Assembly: GCA_934339135.1 (NCBI GenBank)
Contig: CAKRHP010000009.1
Coordinates: 62,001 to 126,000 of the forward strand
Direction: 5' to 3'
Length of the DNA: 64,000 nt
From: an uncultured Lachnospiraceae bacterium
GTDB taxonomy: Bacteria > Bacillota > Clostridia > Lachnospirales > Lachnospiraceae
The position numbers and the translations under genes are program-made. The notes beneath the pieces are model-generated. The model was not told the origin of the DNA. It was given only the letters and a program-made list of their open reading frames with translations, and did not search any database. The first letter of the stretch is position 1, and each line of letters starts with the position of its first letter. Of this stretch, positions 18,501 through 27,489 are shown piece after piece.

Positions 18501-18532
18501 CTTTGCAGCCTGCATAAATACAGGCTGCAAAG
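18501..18532 (-). terminator. Hairpin after the aldolase gene
   Basis: CTTTGCAGCCTG pairs perfectly with CAGGCTGCAAAG across an eight-base loop. It is downstream of fba and just ahead of the DUF1700 gene, so it probably ends or stabilises the fba transcript; the T tract after it on the minus strand is weak. Confidence 0.6.
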
Positions 18533-18598
18533 CTGTTATATCCGTGTACGGCAGATGCCGTTATGCCCACTGCCGTCTCTATATATTCCTTTGTCGGT

Positions 18599-19468
18599 TT
18601 AGTTGAAAGCCTTTCCAACAGATCCGAAAAGCTCCATCTTCTCCTTAACAGTAGCTTTAATAGCCTCTGCGCCAGGAGCAAGAAGCTTACGAGGATCAAA
18701 GCCCTTGCCCTGAAGGTCCTTCCCCTCCTCAATATACTTACGGGTAGCTTCCTGGAATGCAAGCTGACACTCTGTATTTACATTGATCTTTGCAACACCG
18801 AGAGAGATTGCTTTCTTGATCATATCTGCCGGGATGCCTGTACCACCATGAAGCACGAGAGGCATATCACCAGTCTTAGCCTGAATCGCATCGAGAGTCT
18901 CAAAGCTCAGACCAGCCCAGTTCTCAGGATACTTACCATGGATGTTACCGATACCTGCTGCAAGCATGGTTACACCAAGATCTGCAACCTTCTTACACTC
19001 CTCAGGATCTGCACACTCACCGGCACCGATGACACCGTCTTCCTCGCCACCGATAGAACCAACCTCTGCCTCAAGAGAAAGGCCAAGGATGCTACAAGCA
19101 TTTACAAGCTCTGTCGTCTTCTGTACGTTCTCCTCGATCGGAAGGCTGGAACCATCAAACATGATAGAAGAGAAACCTGCATTGATACAAGCCTTTGCAC
19201 CCTCGAATGAACCGTGATCCAGATGAAGTGCTACAGGAACTGTGATGTTAAGCTCCTCGATCATTCCCTTTACCATACCAACGATAGTCTTGTAACCACA
19301 CATATACTTTCCAGCACCCTCAGATACACCAAGGATAACCGGTGACTCCAGCTCCTGTGCTGTCTGAAGAATAGACTTTGTCCACTCCAGATTGTTGATA
19401 TTAAACTGACCTACTGCATAGTGACCTGCTTTTGCTTTTGTAAGCATTTCTTTTGCTGATACTAACAT
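18599..19468 (-). CDS. fba: Class II fructose-bisphosphate aldolase
   Basis: A 289-residue zinc-dependent aldolase that interconverts fructose 1,6-bisphosphate with dihydroxyacetone phosphate and glyceraldehyde 3-phosphate. Motifs are ALHLDHGSFEGAKACI (catalytic Asp and first zinc His), LEAEVGSIGGEEDGV, GNIHGKYPENWAGLSF (zinc His) and VLHGGTGIPADMI (zinc His). The gene is single, with a strong promoter and a following hairpin, as expected for an abundant glycolytic enzyme. Confidence 0.95.
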   Translation of the reverse strand: MLVSAKEMLTKAKAGHYAVGQFNINNLEWTKSILQTAQELESPVILGVSEGAGKYMCGYKTIVGMVKGMIEELNITVPVALHLDHGSFEGAKACINAGFSSIMFDGSSLPIEENVQKTTELVNACSILGLSLEAEVGSIGGEEDGVIGAGECADPEECKKVADLGVTMLAAGIGNIHGKYPENWAGLSFETLDAIQAKTGDMPLVLHGGTGIPADMIKKAISLGVAKINVNTECQLAFQEATRKYIEEGKDLQGKGFDPRKLLAPGAEAIKATVKEKMELFGSVGKAFN

Positions 19469-19520
19469 AATCTTAATCCTCCATTTGTATAATTCACTAC
19501 AAAAACCTCAATTCGTTGCT

Positions 19521-19550
19521 ATTATATACCATTTTTTTCAAAAAGAAAAT
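19521..19550 (-). promoter_or_regulatory. Promoter of fba
   Basis: Minus-strand TATAAT at 19526-19521 in the context aaaaaaatggTATATAATAGCA. No good -35 box is visible, but the context nearly repeats that of the mbl promoter. Confidence 0.5.
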
Positions 19551-19567
19551 AGCAATTCTATAAAATA

Positions 19568-20404
19568 TTAATGAAATAACGCTTTAATATCGTCCATATG
19601 CTTCATTGCCTGATCATATCCCGCCTGCCAGGACTGCCGCAGAACCTTCACATCCTTTTCCAGACTTTTCAGCGGAGTCTCCGGGCGCAGCAGCACGGCA
19701 CGCCCCTGTTTTTCCAGCTCTTCACAAAGTTTTACGGAGCGGTTGTACTTTTTGTAACGGTTGACCAGTGCACGGGCAATGGCCGGATATTTCTTTTCAA
19801 TGCTGCGGGCGATCAGAATATCTGAACGGCGGCATGCCTTGATATATCCCTTCGGCCTGGTAAGCACTACCAGCACCTTTTCATTGCCATCAGACAACAC
19901 CTTATCGATGGGGATCGGATCAGCAAGTCCGCCGTCAAAGTATTCTCTGCCCCGGATCACCGCCGGAGGAATGATCCCCGGCAATGCACAGGTACCGTGA
20001 AACACTTCAAAATCCCTGTCAATATCCTTCTGGGTAAAATACTGTACATGACCTGTCTGTGCGTCCGTGGTAACCGCAATAAACTGACCGTCATATTTCT
20101 GAAAGGTTTCCATGTCAAAGGGAACATGGATGTTTGGAATATCACGAAACGCAAACTGCACTCCAAACATGCTTCTTTCCTTCAGAAGATTTCTCTTGCC
20201 CATATACCGCTTGTCGTTGCGGTACTTTTCCAGCACCTCAATGTTGCGTCCTCTCTGTCTGGAAATATACGATGCCGCATCGGCACTTCCTGCGGACACC
20301 CCGATACAATAAGGAAACATAATGTCCTCATCCAGTAAAGCATCCATCACACCACAACTAAACACCGGGCGGAATGTTCCACCCTCAAATAATACTGCCG
20401 GCAT
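19568..20404 (-). CDS. Patatin-like phospholipase
   Basis: A 278-residue cytosolic patatin-family acyl hydrolase. The nucleophile elbow is IGVSAGSAD and the catalytic Asp is in FDGGLADPIP. The oxyanion-hole region reads LFEGGTFRPVFSCGVMDALL, a variant of the usual EGGGxRG motif. The C-terminal part matches RssA/YjjU-type bacterial patatins. The ATG at 20404 has AAAGG nine bases upstream; the ATG at 20413 abuts the ribosome site. It follows the copper ATPase gene by a short gap and may be co-transcribed with it. Confidence 0.82.
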   Translation of the reverse strand: MPAVLFEGGTFRPVFSCGVMDALLDEDIMFPYCIGVSAGSADAASYISRQRGRNIEVLEKYRNDKRYMGKRNLLKERSMFGVQFAFRDIPNIHVPFDMETFQKYDGQFIAVTTDAQTGHVQYFTQKDIDRDFEVFHGTCALPGIIPPAVIRGREYFDGGLADPIPIDKVLSDGNEKVLVVLTRPKGYIKACRRSDILIARSIEKKYPAIARALVNRYKKYNRSVKLCEELEKQGRAVLLRPETPLKSLEKDVKVLRQSWQAGYDQAMKHMDDIKALFH

Positions 20405-20426
20405 ACCTGCCATCCTTTCTCAAAGC

Positions 20427-20636
20427 TTACTCTACAGAAACCACCTTGTAATCCAGCTCCTCTACTGCCTTTGTCAGCACATCATCTGCCACATCCGCTG
20501 TAAGTGTAACAACTGCCGTTCCTTTCTCGTGGCTTGCCTGAGCCTCTGCCACACCGTCAATGGCCTCCAGAGCCTTCTTTACATGTGCCTCACAATGTCC
20601 GCACATCATTCCCTCAATATGAATTGTTTTTGTCAT
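20427..20636 (-). CDS. Possible free CopZ-like copper chaperone from an internal start in copA
   Basis: In the same frame as copA, the ATG at residue 783 is preceded by AGAGGAGGACAATCAA, as strong a ribosome site as any in the window. Initiation there would give a 69-residue protein starting [20 protein letters not shown], the size and sequence type of the copper chaperone CopZ. What is seen is the ribosome site and start; production of a separate protein is inferred. The alternative is that the gene arose by fusion of copA with copZ and the ribosome site is a fossil. Confidence 0.45.
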   Translation of the reverse strand: MTKTIHIEGMMCGHCEAHVKKALEAIDGVAEAQASHEKGTAVVTLTADVADDVLTKAVEELDYKVVSVE

Positions 20637-22982
20637 TTGATTGTCCTCCTCTTTCTTATTATTAGAACTATCTGAAATAATATTAACTGCGATCGCATCT
20701 TTTCTTTTGTGATCCCTGCCGGCATTGTGAAGCTTAAAAAGATTCAGACGCAGAGCATTTGTTACAACGCAGAAGCTTGACAGACTCATGGCCGCCGCTC
20801 CAAACATCGGATTTAACTTCCAGCCAAACAACGGGATCCAGACTCCTGCCGCCAGCGGAATCCCAATGACATTATAAATAAATGCCCAGAAAAGATTTTC
20901 ATGAATATTTCTCAGTGCCGCCCGGCTTAACCGGATCGCCGCAGGCACATCACTGAGACGGCTCTTCATCAGGACCACATCTGCCGCATCAATGGCAACA
21001 TCCGTACCTGCGCCAATGGCAATACCCATATCCGCTCTGGTAAGTGCCGGTGCATCATTGATGCCATCGCCCACCATCGCTACCTTGCCAAACTTTTGCA
21101 GCTCGCGGATCACATTTTCTTTGCCATCCGGCAATACATCTGCTACCACCTCATCCACACCGGCCTGTGCACCAATGGCTTCTGCCGTTCTACGGTTGTC
21201 TCCTGTGAGCATTACCACATGGATGCCCATATTCTGAAGCTCTCGGACTGCCTGTGGGCTGTCCTCCTTGATTACATCCGCTACCGCGATCATACCGATA
21301 TACCGGTCATCCCGCAGGAAGCACAGAGGCGTCTTTCCCTGTCCGGCAAGCTCCTGTGCCTGTTTTGTTACCTGTCCAGAAAGTCCGGTACGACTACTGA
21401 TATAAGCAACACTTCCACCGGTAAGATGTACTCCCTCGCAGACAGCCGACAGACCATTGCCCAGTAGTGCCTGAAATTCACTGACTTCCTTAGAGCTTAC
21501 ACCTTTTTGGGTACCATAGTCAAGAACGGCCCTCGCCAAAGGATGCTCACTCATCTGCTCCAGATGGAAGGCATCCTCCAAAAGCTGCTCTTCCGTTACG
21601 CCCTCTGCCGGCAGAAGATCCGTAACCTCCGGCTCACCCCGGGTGATCGTTCCTGTCTTATCCAGTGCCACGATCGCTGTCTTGCCGGTTTCTTCCATGG
21701 AAACTGCGGTTTTAAACAGAATACCGTTTCTGGCTCCCACACCATTTGCCACCATGATCGCTACCGGTGTCGCAAGGCCCAGAGCACAGGGGCAGCTGAT
21801 CACCAGAACAGAGATGCCCCTTGCCAGGGCAAAGCCGATATCTTTTCCAAGCAGAAGCCAGACAAGGATCGTGATCACAGCGATCGTAACAACCGCCGGC
21901 ACAAATACACCGGAAACCTGATCGGCTATTTTGGCGATTGGTGCCTTTGTTGCCGCTGCGTCACTGACCATCCGGATGATCTTTGACAGGGTGGTATCTT
22001 CTCCCACTCTGGTGGCCTCACAGCGAAGCACACCGGACTGGTTGATGGTAGCCGCCGATACAGTGTCGCCCTGTGCCTTATCCACAGGAATACTCTCACC
22101 GGTCAGCGCTGACTCATCAACAGCACTACTTCCTTCCAGCACGACACCGTCCACCGGAATATTTCCGCCGGGGCGTACTACATAGATATCCCCCTTCTTT
22201 ACCTGCTCCACCGGCACCTCAACCTCTGCGCTGTCACGCACCAGCACAGCCGTTTTGGGTGCCAGGTTCATCAGGCCCTTGAGGGCATCTGTGGTTTTCC
22301 CCTTGGAATATGCTTCCAGCATCTTCCCAACGGTGATCAGTGTCAGGATCATTGCGGCAGACTCAAAATAAAACTCATGCATATACCCCATCACCGCATC
22401 TGCATTGCCCTTCACCTGGGCATCCGTCATAGCAAAAAGTGCATAGGTGCTATACACAAATGCAGCAGTAGAACCTAAGGCAACCAATGTATCCATATTG
22501 GGCGCACGGTGCCAGAGGCTCTTAAAACCGCTGATAAAAAACTTCTGATTCAGTACCATAATGATCACGGTCAGCAGAAGCTGTGCCAGTCCCATGGCCA
22601 CATGATTTCCTTCCAAAAACGATGGCAACGGCCATCCCCACATCATATGTCCCATGGACAGATACATCAGAAGCAGCAGGAAAATGATCGACGAGAGAAG
22701 TCTCCGGCGAAGAACCGGTGTCTCCCGGTCCTTTAGAGAATCCTGCAAAGAATCAAAACCTCCCTCCTTTGCCCGCTCCTGTCCTCCCTTGGGACTTGCT
22801 CCATAGCCGGCCTCCTCCACCGCCTGAATGATGGCAGACTGGGATGCAGTTCCCTCGACACCCATAGAATTGGTCAGAAGGCTCACCGAGCAGGAGGTAA
22901 CACCCTCCACGCCGGAAACCGCCTTTTCCACCCTGGCACTGCAGGCCGCACAACTCATCCCGGTTACAATATATTGTTCCAT
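20427..22982 (-). CDS. copA: Copper-exporting P1B-type ATPase with N- and C-terminal metal-binding domains
   Basis: An 851-residue P-type ATPase. The N-terminal HMA domain has [14 protein letters not shown]. Next come eight transmembrane helices with the CPC motif [11 protein letters not shown], the phosphorylation site [11 protein letters not shown], the SEHPLARA loop, [10 protein letters not shown] and the Cu(I) signature residues in [11 protein letters not shown] and AMSLSS. A lysine/glutamate-rich linker joins an extra C-terminal HMA domain ([16 protein letters not shown]). It pumps Cu(I) out of the cell. It is 27 bp downstream of csoR, whose promoter carries a copper operator. The C-terminal domain also has its own ribosome site (separate entry). 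Confidence 0.93.
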   Translation of the reverse strand: MEQYIVTGMSCAACSARVEKAVSGVEGVTSCSVSLLTNSMGVEGTASQSAIIQAVEEAGYGASPKGGQERAKEGGFDSLQDSLKDRETPVLRRRLLSSIIFLLLLMYLSMGHMMWGWPLPSFLEGNHVAMGLAQLLLTVIIMVLNQKFFISGFKSLWHRAPNMDTLVALGSTAAFVYSTYALFAMTDAQVKGNADAVMGYMHEFYFESAAMILTLITVGKMLEAYSKGKTTDALKGLMNLAPKTAVLVRDSAEVEVPVEQVKKGDIYVVRPGGNIPVDGVVLEGSSAVDESALTGESIPVDKAQGDTVSAATINQSGVLRCEATRVGEDTTLSKIIRMVSDAAATKAPIAKIADQVSGVFVPAVVTIAVITILVWLLLGKDIGFALARGISVLVISCPCALGLATPVAIMVANGVGARNGILFKTAVSMEETGKTAIVALDKTGTITRGEPEVTDLLPAEGVTEEQLLEDAFHLEQMSEHPLARAVLDYGTQKGVSSKEVSEFQALLGNGLSAVCEGVHLTGGSVAYISSRTGLSGQVTKQAQELAGQGKTPLCFLRDDRYIGMIAVADVIKEDSPQAVRELQNMGIHVVMLTGDNRRTAEAIGAQAGVDEVVADVLPDGKENVIRELQKFGKVAMVGDGINDAPALTRADMGIAIGAGTDVAIDAADVVLMKSRLSDVPAAIRLSRAALRNIHENLFWAFIYNVIGIPLAAGVWIPLFGWKLNPMFGAAAMSLSSFCVVTNALRLNLFKLHNAGRDHKRKDAIAVNIISDSSNNKKEEDNQMTKTIHIEGMMCGHCEAHVKKALEAIDGVAEAQASHEKGTAVVTLTADVADDVLTKAVEELDYKVVSVE

Positions 22983-23009
22983 TGCATTTTCAGCTCCTTT
23001 CCTTTTGCA

Positions 23010-23318
23010 TCACTTCATTAATTTCTGCAGCGTCACCACAAGATCATCCACGGTTTCCTCCTTGCCGTCCAAAATGTCCTGACGCACACATGTCTTGATA
23101 TGATTGGCTAAAAGCACCTTATTAAAACTGTTTAAGGCGGCATTGACTGCGGATACCTGAACCAGAATGTCGGTGCAATAGGCATCCTCCTCCACCATCC
23201 GTTTAATCCCCCGCACCTGTCCTTCGATTCGGCTCAGGCGGTTGATCATGTCCTTATATTCCTTGTCCTGACGCTGTTTTTTGCGTTCACAGCAACAGCT
23301 TTTTTTCTCTGAATCCAT
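23010..23318 (-). CDS. csoR: CsoR-type copper-sensing repressor
   Basis: A 102-residue helical repressor of the CsoR/RcnR family. The Cu(I) ligands are recognisable as Cys in DAYCTDILVQ and His-x3-Cys in LLANHIKTCVRQ. The N-terminal helix has RLSRIEGQVRGIKRMV. A Cys-rich start (KKSCCCERKK) is unusual. It represses its own csoR-copA operon until Cu(I) binds. The ATG is preceded by AGGGGTGATAT. Confidence 0.9.
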   Translation of the reverse strand: MDSEKKSCCCERKKQRQDKEYKDMINRLSRIEGQVRGIKRMVEEDAYCTDILVQVSAVNAALNSFNKVLLANHIKTCVRQDILDGKEETVDDLVVTLQKLMK

Positions 23319-23343
23319 ATATCACCCCTGCCTTTCGCAACGG

Positions 23344-23373
23344 ATTATATACCCCCATAGGGTATATTGTCAA
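23344..23373 (-). promoter_or_regulatory. csoR-copA promoter with CsoR operator in the spacer
   Basis: Minus-strand TTGACA (23373-23368), an 18-base spacer and TATAAT (23349-23344). The spacer holds the inverted repeat ATATACCC-N5-GGGTATAT (23347-23367), the known CsoR box type. A repressor bound here would cover both promoter boxes. Confidence 0.85.
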
Positions 23374-23438
23374 CCTTATTTGTTAATAAAATCTTCCCCT
23401 AATTTCACAGAATTTATCAATAACCAAAGCTCACACTT

Positions 23439-23491
23439 TTGTCAACCAATTTCATTTTATGGTTGACAGAACTTTTTTTCTCCGTTATACT
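23439..23491 (+). promoter_or_regulatory. bioY promoter with BirA-type operator
   Basis: TTGACA (23463-23468), a 17-base spacer and TATACT (23486-23491). The inverted repeat TTGTCAACC-N13-GGTTGACAG (23439-23469) overlaps the -35 box. Its form matches biotin operators bound by BirA, which fits a biotin transporter gene downstream. Confidence 0.7.
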
Positions 23492-23581
23492 TTGTTGCGA
23501 AGGTTAGGAATTTTCCTGATCAAATTTATATATTATTTCATACTCGGATTTTGAGAAAAAACAAAAGAAAAGAGGTATCTT

Positions 23582-24148
23582 ATGAACGACTCAACAACTG
23601 TTACCGGCAAAAGATTTACCACACAGCGGCTGGCTCTGATGGCAATGTTTGCAGCAATTCTCTGCGTCTCTGCCTACATCAGCGTACCGCTTCCATTTAC
23701 AGGATATCATGTGACATTCCTGAATTTCATTATCACACTGATCGCTCTCGTGTTTCCGCTGGAGCAGTCTCTGCTGATCTCTGTTGTATGGCTTCTCCTG
23801 GGTGCTGTAGGAGTACCGGTATTCATTGGCGGAAACGCCGGCATTGGATACCTCATGGGACCTCTCGGCGGATACACGGTTGCTTTTATCCTCGTAGCTC
23901 TCCTGTTACCACTGCTTCGTGGAGCGAAATATAATCGTATCCGTTACACAATCGTGTCTGTGGCATCTGTTATATTTGTAGATTTATTTGGTATGGTATG
24001 GCTGAAACTCATGAACGATATGCCATGGAAAACTGCATGGGTTGCAGGATTTTTCTCCTTTATTATCCTTGATCTGGTAAAGGCCGTTGTGGTTGCCCAG
24101 ATCGTTCCTGCATTTCATAAGATCATGCGGGATCAGACACAGGAATAA
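23582..24148 (+). CDS. bioY: Biotin ECF transporter substrate-binding component BioY
   Basis: A 188-residue membrane protein with about six helices. BioY hallmarks are the RLALMAMFAAILCVSAYISVPLPF start and the GGNAGIGYLMGPLGGYTVAF loop. It binds biotin and works with an energy-coupling factor module (EcfA/EcfT) encoded elsewhere. No biotin synthesis genes are near, so it probably scavenges biotin. A BirA-type operator precedes it and an intrinsic terminator follows. Confidence 0.93.
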   Translation: MNDSTTVTGKRFTTQRLALMAMFAAILCVSAYISVPLPFTGYHVTFLNFIITLIALVFPLEQSLLISVVWLLLGAVGVPVFIGGNAGIGYLMGPLGGYTVAFILVALLLPLLRGAKYNRIRYTIVSVASVIFVDLFGMVWLKLMNDMPWKTAWVAGFFSFIILDLVKAVVVAQIVPAFHKIMRDQTQE

Positions 24149-24240
24149 ATCTATAACAAGCTTTATACAGGGGAAACAAGAAAGAAATTTTCGTCAACAG
24201 GAAATTCTTTCATCCGCAAAATTTATATTTTGCAAAACAA

Positions 24241-24274
24241 GAGGCATTGAAAATTATTCCTTTTTCAATGCCTC
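24241..24274. terminator. Bidirectional intrinsic terminator
   Basis: GAGGCATTGAAAA pairs with TTTTCAATGCCTC and is followed by TTGTTT. It is shared by convergent bioY and aroB. Confidence 0.8.
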
Positions 24275-24292
24275 TTGTTTATTTATAATTGA

Positions 24293-25411
24293 TCAATCCA
24301 TTTTCATAATGATCTCTCTGGCAGTTTCTTCGCTCACCGGAGCCGCAAAGCTGCCGTCCGGAAACTCTACGATATCTCCAATGCCCTTCTGCAGGACGAA
24401 ACGGAGCTGTCCGTTTTTTACCTTCTTATCTGTATACAGCTTTTTGACAAGTACCTCTCTGTCAATATACTCCGGAATCTCTGTCGGAAGTCCGGCCCGT
24501 TTCAAAAGCTTTACAACACATTCCACCTGCTCCTTCGTCACATAACCCATCTGACGGGACAGATGAAGCTGTGCCACCAGTCCAATGGAAACCGCCTCTC
24601 CGTGAAGAAGTCTGTAATCGCTGACCGTTTCTATGGCACGTCCAACGGTGTGTCCAAGATTCAGGACTTCTCTCAGACCGCTCTCCCGCTCATCCTTCAT
24701 AACGACATGATATTTAATGCTGCAGTTTTCCTCTGCCATATGCTCACAAAGCACCGGATCCAGTGCTAAAAGCTCCTCCATATGCTGCTCCAGGAAATCA
24801 AAAAACTCTCCCTTTGTGGCAAGACATGCATGCTTGATGGTCTCTGCCATACCGCTGGAAAGCTGTCTCTGTGGCAAAGTTTTCCATGTGGCAATATCTA
24901 AATAAACTTTCTGCGGCTGATTAAACAGACCGATCAGATTTGTCGCAAGAGGGGTATCTACTGCCGTCTTCCCCCCTACGGATGCATCGGCTGCCGCCAG
25001 AAGTGTCGTGGCATAATTGACGAAAGGAACACCTCTTCCATAGGTGCCGGCAATAAAACCTGCCAGATCTGTGACTACACCGCCTCCGACTGCAATAATG
25101 CCACAGTCCCTGCGGTATTCCTTTGCCAGCATGGCATCCTCGATCATTTCCTTCGTCTGGCGTGTCTTACTCTTCTCTCCTGCCGGAAAAGTAAAGATAT
25201 TTACCGTAAAGCCTGCCACTTCAAGCTTCTGTGCGATGGGCTCCGCATACCGCTTTTCCACTTCACTGTCTGTAATGACTGCCAGCTTCTTTTTGCCTCC
25301 CAGCAGTCCGTTTTTCATATCCTCTACCAGATGATCCATCAGATCAAATCCGATCTCAATGGGATAACTGTCATCGACGACCCGTTTTAATTCTACCTGA
25401 AATGTAGCCAT
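24293..25411 (-). CDS. aroB: 3-dehydroquinate synthase
   Basis: A 372-residue NAD- and zinc-dependent enzyme of the shikimate pathway, converting DAHP to 3-dehydroquinate. Motifs are FPAGEKSKTRQTKEMI, the nucleotide-binding AVGGGVVTDLAGFIAGTYGRG, PTTLLAAADASVGGKTAVD-like segment (TLLAAADASVGGKTAVD) and the zinc residues in LNLGHTVGRAIE and LLHGEAVSIGL. Other aromatic pathway genes are not adjacent. Full length for the family. Confidence 0.95.
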   Translation of the reverse strand: MATFQVELKRVVDDSYPIEIGFDLMDHLVEDMKNGLLGGKKKLAVITDSEVEKRYAEPIAQKLEVAGFTVNIFTFPAGEKSKTRQTKEMIEDAMLAKEYRRDCGIIAVGGGVVTDLAGFIAGTYGRGVPFVNYATTLLAAADASVGGKTAVDTPLATNLIGLFNQPQKVYLDIATWKTLPQRQLSSGMAETIKHACLATKGEFFDFLEQHMEELLALDPVLCEHMAEENCSIKYHVVMKDERESGLREVLNLGHTVGRAIETVSDYRLLHGEAVSIGLVAQLHLSRQMGYVTKEQVECVVKLLKRAGLPTEIPEYIDREVLVKKLYTDKKVKNGQLRFVLQKGIGDIVEFPDGSFAAPVSEETAREIIMKMD

Positions 25412-25477
25412 TCTGTCACCTAACCTTTCCCCCTGTCCGAAGCATTTCTATCCTGTACCGGTCACAAACAAAAGACA

Positions 25478-25508
25478 GGGAACTGTGTCCTATTGTAACA
25501 CAGTTCCC
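25478..25508 (-). terminator. Terminator of the ABC operon
   Basis: GGGAACTGTGT pairs with ACACAGTTCCC around a nine-base loop, followed on the minus strand by TGTCTTTTGTTTG. It ends the GntR-ABC operon ahead of aroB. Confidence 0.7.
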
Positions 25509-25545
25509 CGTCCATGACTACGTTTTCTCTTGAATTTATTTCCCC

Positions 25546-27489
25546 TTACTCTCCGGATGGAACGCTGGAAGAAGTCTCTCCTAATGTTCCGTGAGGAGTC
25601 TCCCATTTTCTTCCGGACTGCTTTACCAGTCCAAGCTTCTCGATCACTTTCAGAGTATTCGTACATTTTGCTGTAATCTGCACTTCCTGGTACCGTGTTT
25701 CCCCTCCATCATCTGTCAGGCTGACAATAAAGCTGTTTGCCTGTTCCTGATAAAAAAGATCACAGTTTCCATCCTGAATATCCCGGAGCAACGCCTGGTA
25801 TAATTCGTTTCTAAGCTCCTGATCATCGGTATTATCCTCCAATAACGGATAACCTTCTTCTTCACTGAGCCACTTGGAAACCATCTCGTCTCCATCCTTT
25901 ACCCATTCAACAGACATACCGCTCACATACATGGCCTTTTGGAGTTTTGTCTCATAGCCCTTCCCATAAAGCAGCTCGCACATGTCCGGCTGTTTTCTGA
26001 TAAACTGCTTCATTCGATTCATCATCTTTTTGCCCTCACCGGAAGCTTCCACCTGATAATACAATGTTCTCTCTTTTCCCCCTGTCAGAGTGTACTTGAT
26101 CCGGATGGCATTCTGATTTCCATCACTGCTTTCCCGAATATTTCTTCCATATTTCAAAATGTCCTGATTCAACTCATATGCCTGATGGATCGCCTGAGGA
26201 TCCGTCAGATAAAATGTTGGCGTTTCATAACTGTTTTCCTCATTATATTCCAGTGAAACACCCACCTTCTGTACCTTATCAAAAGCAGGAAGTCCGGAAC
26301 CAAACTGACCATTCCGGACACCGATCATGCCCAGGATCATAAGCACTACAAAAAGCCCCATCCGCCAGTAAGATGTTTTTTTCCAGATAAAGAATGATTT
26401 ATCCAATATCATATTGGCTATGAAATAGAACAGGATCGTCCCTGCTATAACAAGCCCCAGAACAATATTAAATTTTTTGCCATATGCATTATCGTTTATA
26501 ATATTTCCAAAACCGATTGCATATACCCCGGCCGCAAACAAAAGACTGGAACAAAATACAAACACAATCCGGAATACCGGTCTGCCCCAGGAAAATGCAA
26601 TAACATCTCCCGCAGCCTCTAACTGACGGATCCGATATAGTCCAATGGCAATCGCCAGCAAAAGAGCAGCCGGGATCAGATAAAAGGCATCTTTTCCTAT
26701 TTCCTGCAGCAGCTGATCATAATTCATGACCGCATCGTTGCCATCAACCATCGTATATGTCCCCCGGGCATATCCCTGCAAGGAATGTGTCATAAAAAAT
26801 ACCACCGGAGTCAATCTTCTGATCAAAGGATTTTCCACGATATCATATAGATCAAATCCCTGATTACCATAGACAAATATCTCCGCCAGCATAGAATAAA
26901 GCATTGCCACCCCTGCCACAAGACAATTGAGCACACCATAGATCACAAAGCTCATAAATGCATTGCCGGTAACCATCACAACAGCACAAGCCAGATTGTA
27001 ATAAAAAAACACCTGAAGGATCCATTCCAGCAGATAAATCCCTGCATATGGAAGAATGACCCCAACGCCATTGGTCACACCGATCAGCATCAGGCAAACC
27101 TGAATGATCAACGCCGGAACGATCAGCATGACCATCCCTGCCAGATAGTGACTTGTAAAAATATGGACTCTTTTCATCGGAAAAGAATGCATCGTATATG
27201 TCTCCCGCTCTCTGGTCAGATACAGGAACACACTGGCTGCAATCACAATGCAAAGCACCATAATATAAGGAGACAGACAACTGTTTTGTATATAGCCGGT
27301 CAGGTAATCGATCTTATACTCCGTCTTCGCCGAATGTGTCTGAAGATTATTAATATATGACATCTGCGACAAGGCCGGAATGATCACTCCAATAAACCCG
27401 ATCACAAGCTGTAACGTCCACAACGGCCAGAATCTTGTAATATCCTTTTGGAATATCATCTTATTAAAGAATGATGTCTTTGACTTCAT
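25546..27489 (-). CDS. ABC transporter permease with extracellular C-terminal domain
   Basis: A 647-residue membrane protein. The first 400 residues hold about ten hydrophobic helices (for example LQLVIGFIGVIIPALSQM and ILGMIGVRNG). The last 250 residues are soluble and resemble the DUF6449-type domain found on permeases of YtrB-type ABC operons. The start at 27489 follows GGGAGGTGAGG and overlaps the ATPase stop by 26 bp. The cargo is unknown; related operons respond to wall antibiotics or move membrane components. Confidence 0.75.
   Translation of the reverse strand: MKSKTSFFNKMIFQKDITRFWPLWTLQLVIGFIGVIIPALSQMSYINNLQTHSAKTEYKIDYLTGYIQNSCLSPYIMVLCIVIAASVFLYLTRERETYTMHSFPMKRVHIFTSHYLAGMVMLIVPALIIQVCLMLIGVTNGVGVILPYAGIYLLEWILQVFFYYNLACAVVMVTGNAFMSFVIYGVLNCLVAGVAMLYSMLAEIFVYGNQGFDLYDIVENPLIRRLTPVVFFMTHSLQGYARGTYTMVDGNDAVMNYDQLLQEIGKDAFYLIPAALLLAIAIGLYRIRQLEAAGDVIAFSWGRPVFRIVFVFCSSLLFAAGVYAIGFGNIINDNAYGKKFNIVLGLVIAGTILFYFIANMILDKSFFIWKKTSYWRMGLFVVLMILGMIGVRNGQFGSGLPAFDKVQKVGVSLEYNEENSYETPTFYLTDPQAIHQAYELNQDILKYGRNIRESSDGNQNAIRIKYTLTGGKERTLYYQVEASGEGKKMMNRMKQFIRKQPDMCELLYGKGYETKLQKAMYVSGMSVEWVKDGDEMVSKWLSEEEGYPLLEDNTDDQELRNELYQALLRDIQDGNCDLFYQEQANSFIVSLTDDGGETRYQEVQITAKCTNTLKVIEKLGLVKQSGRKWETPHGTLGETSSSVPSGE

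Noticed and set aside
18472..18762. Minus-strand 96-codon frame overlapping the end of fba
   Set aside because: Most of it is fba in another frame and the rest crosses the fba hairpin.
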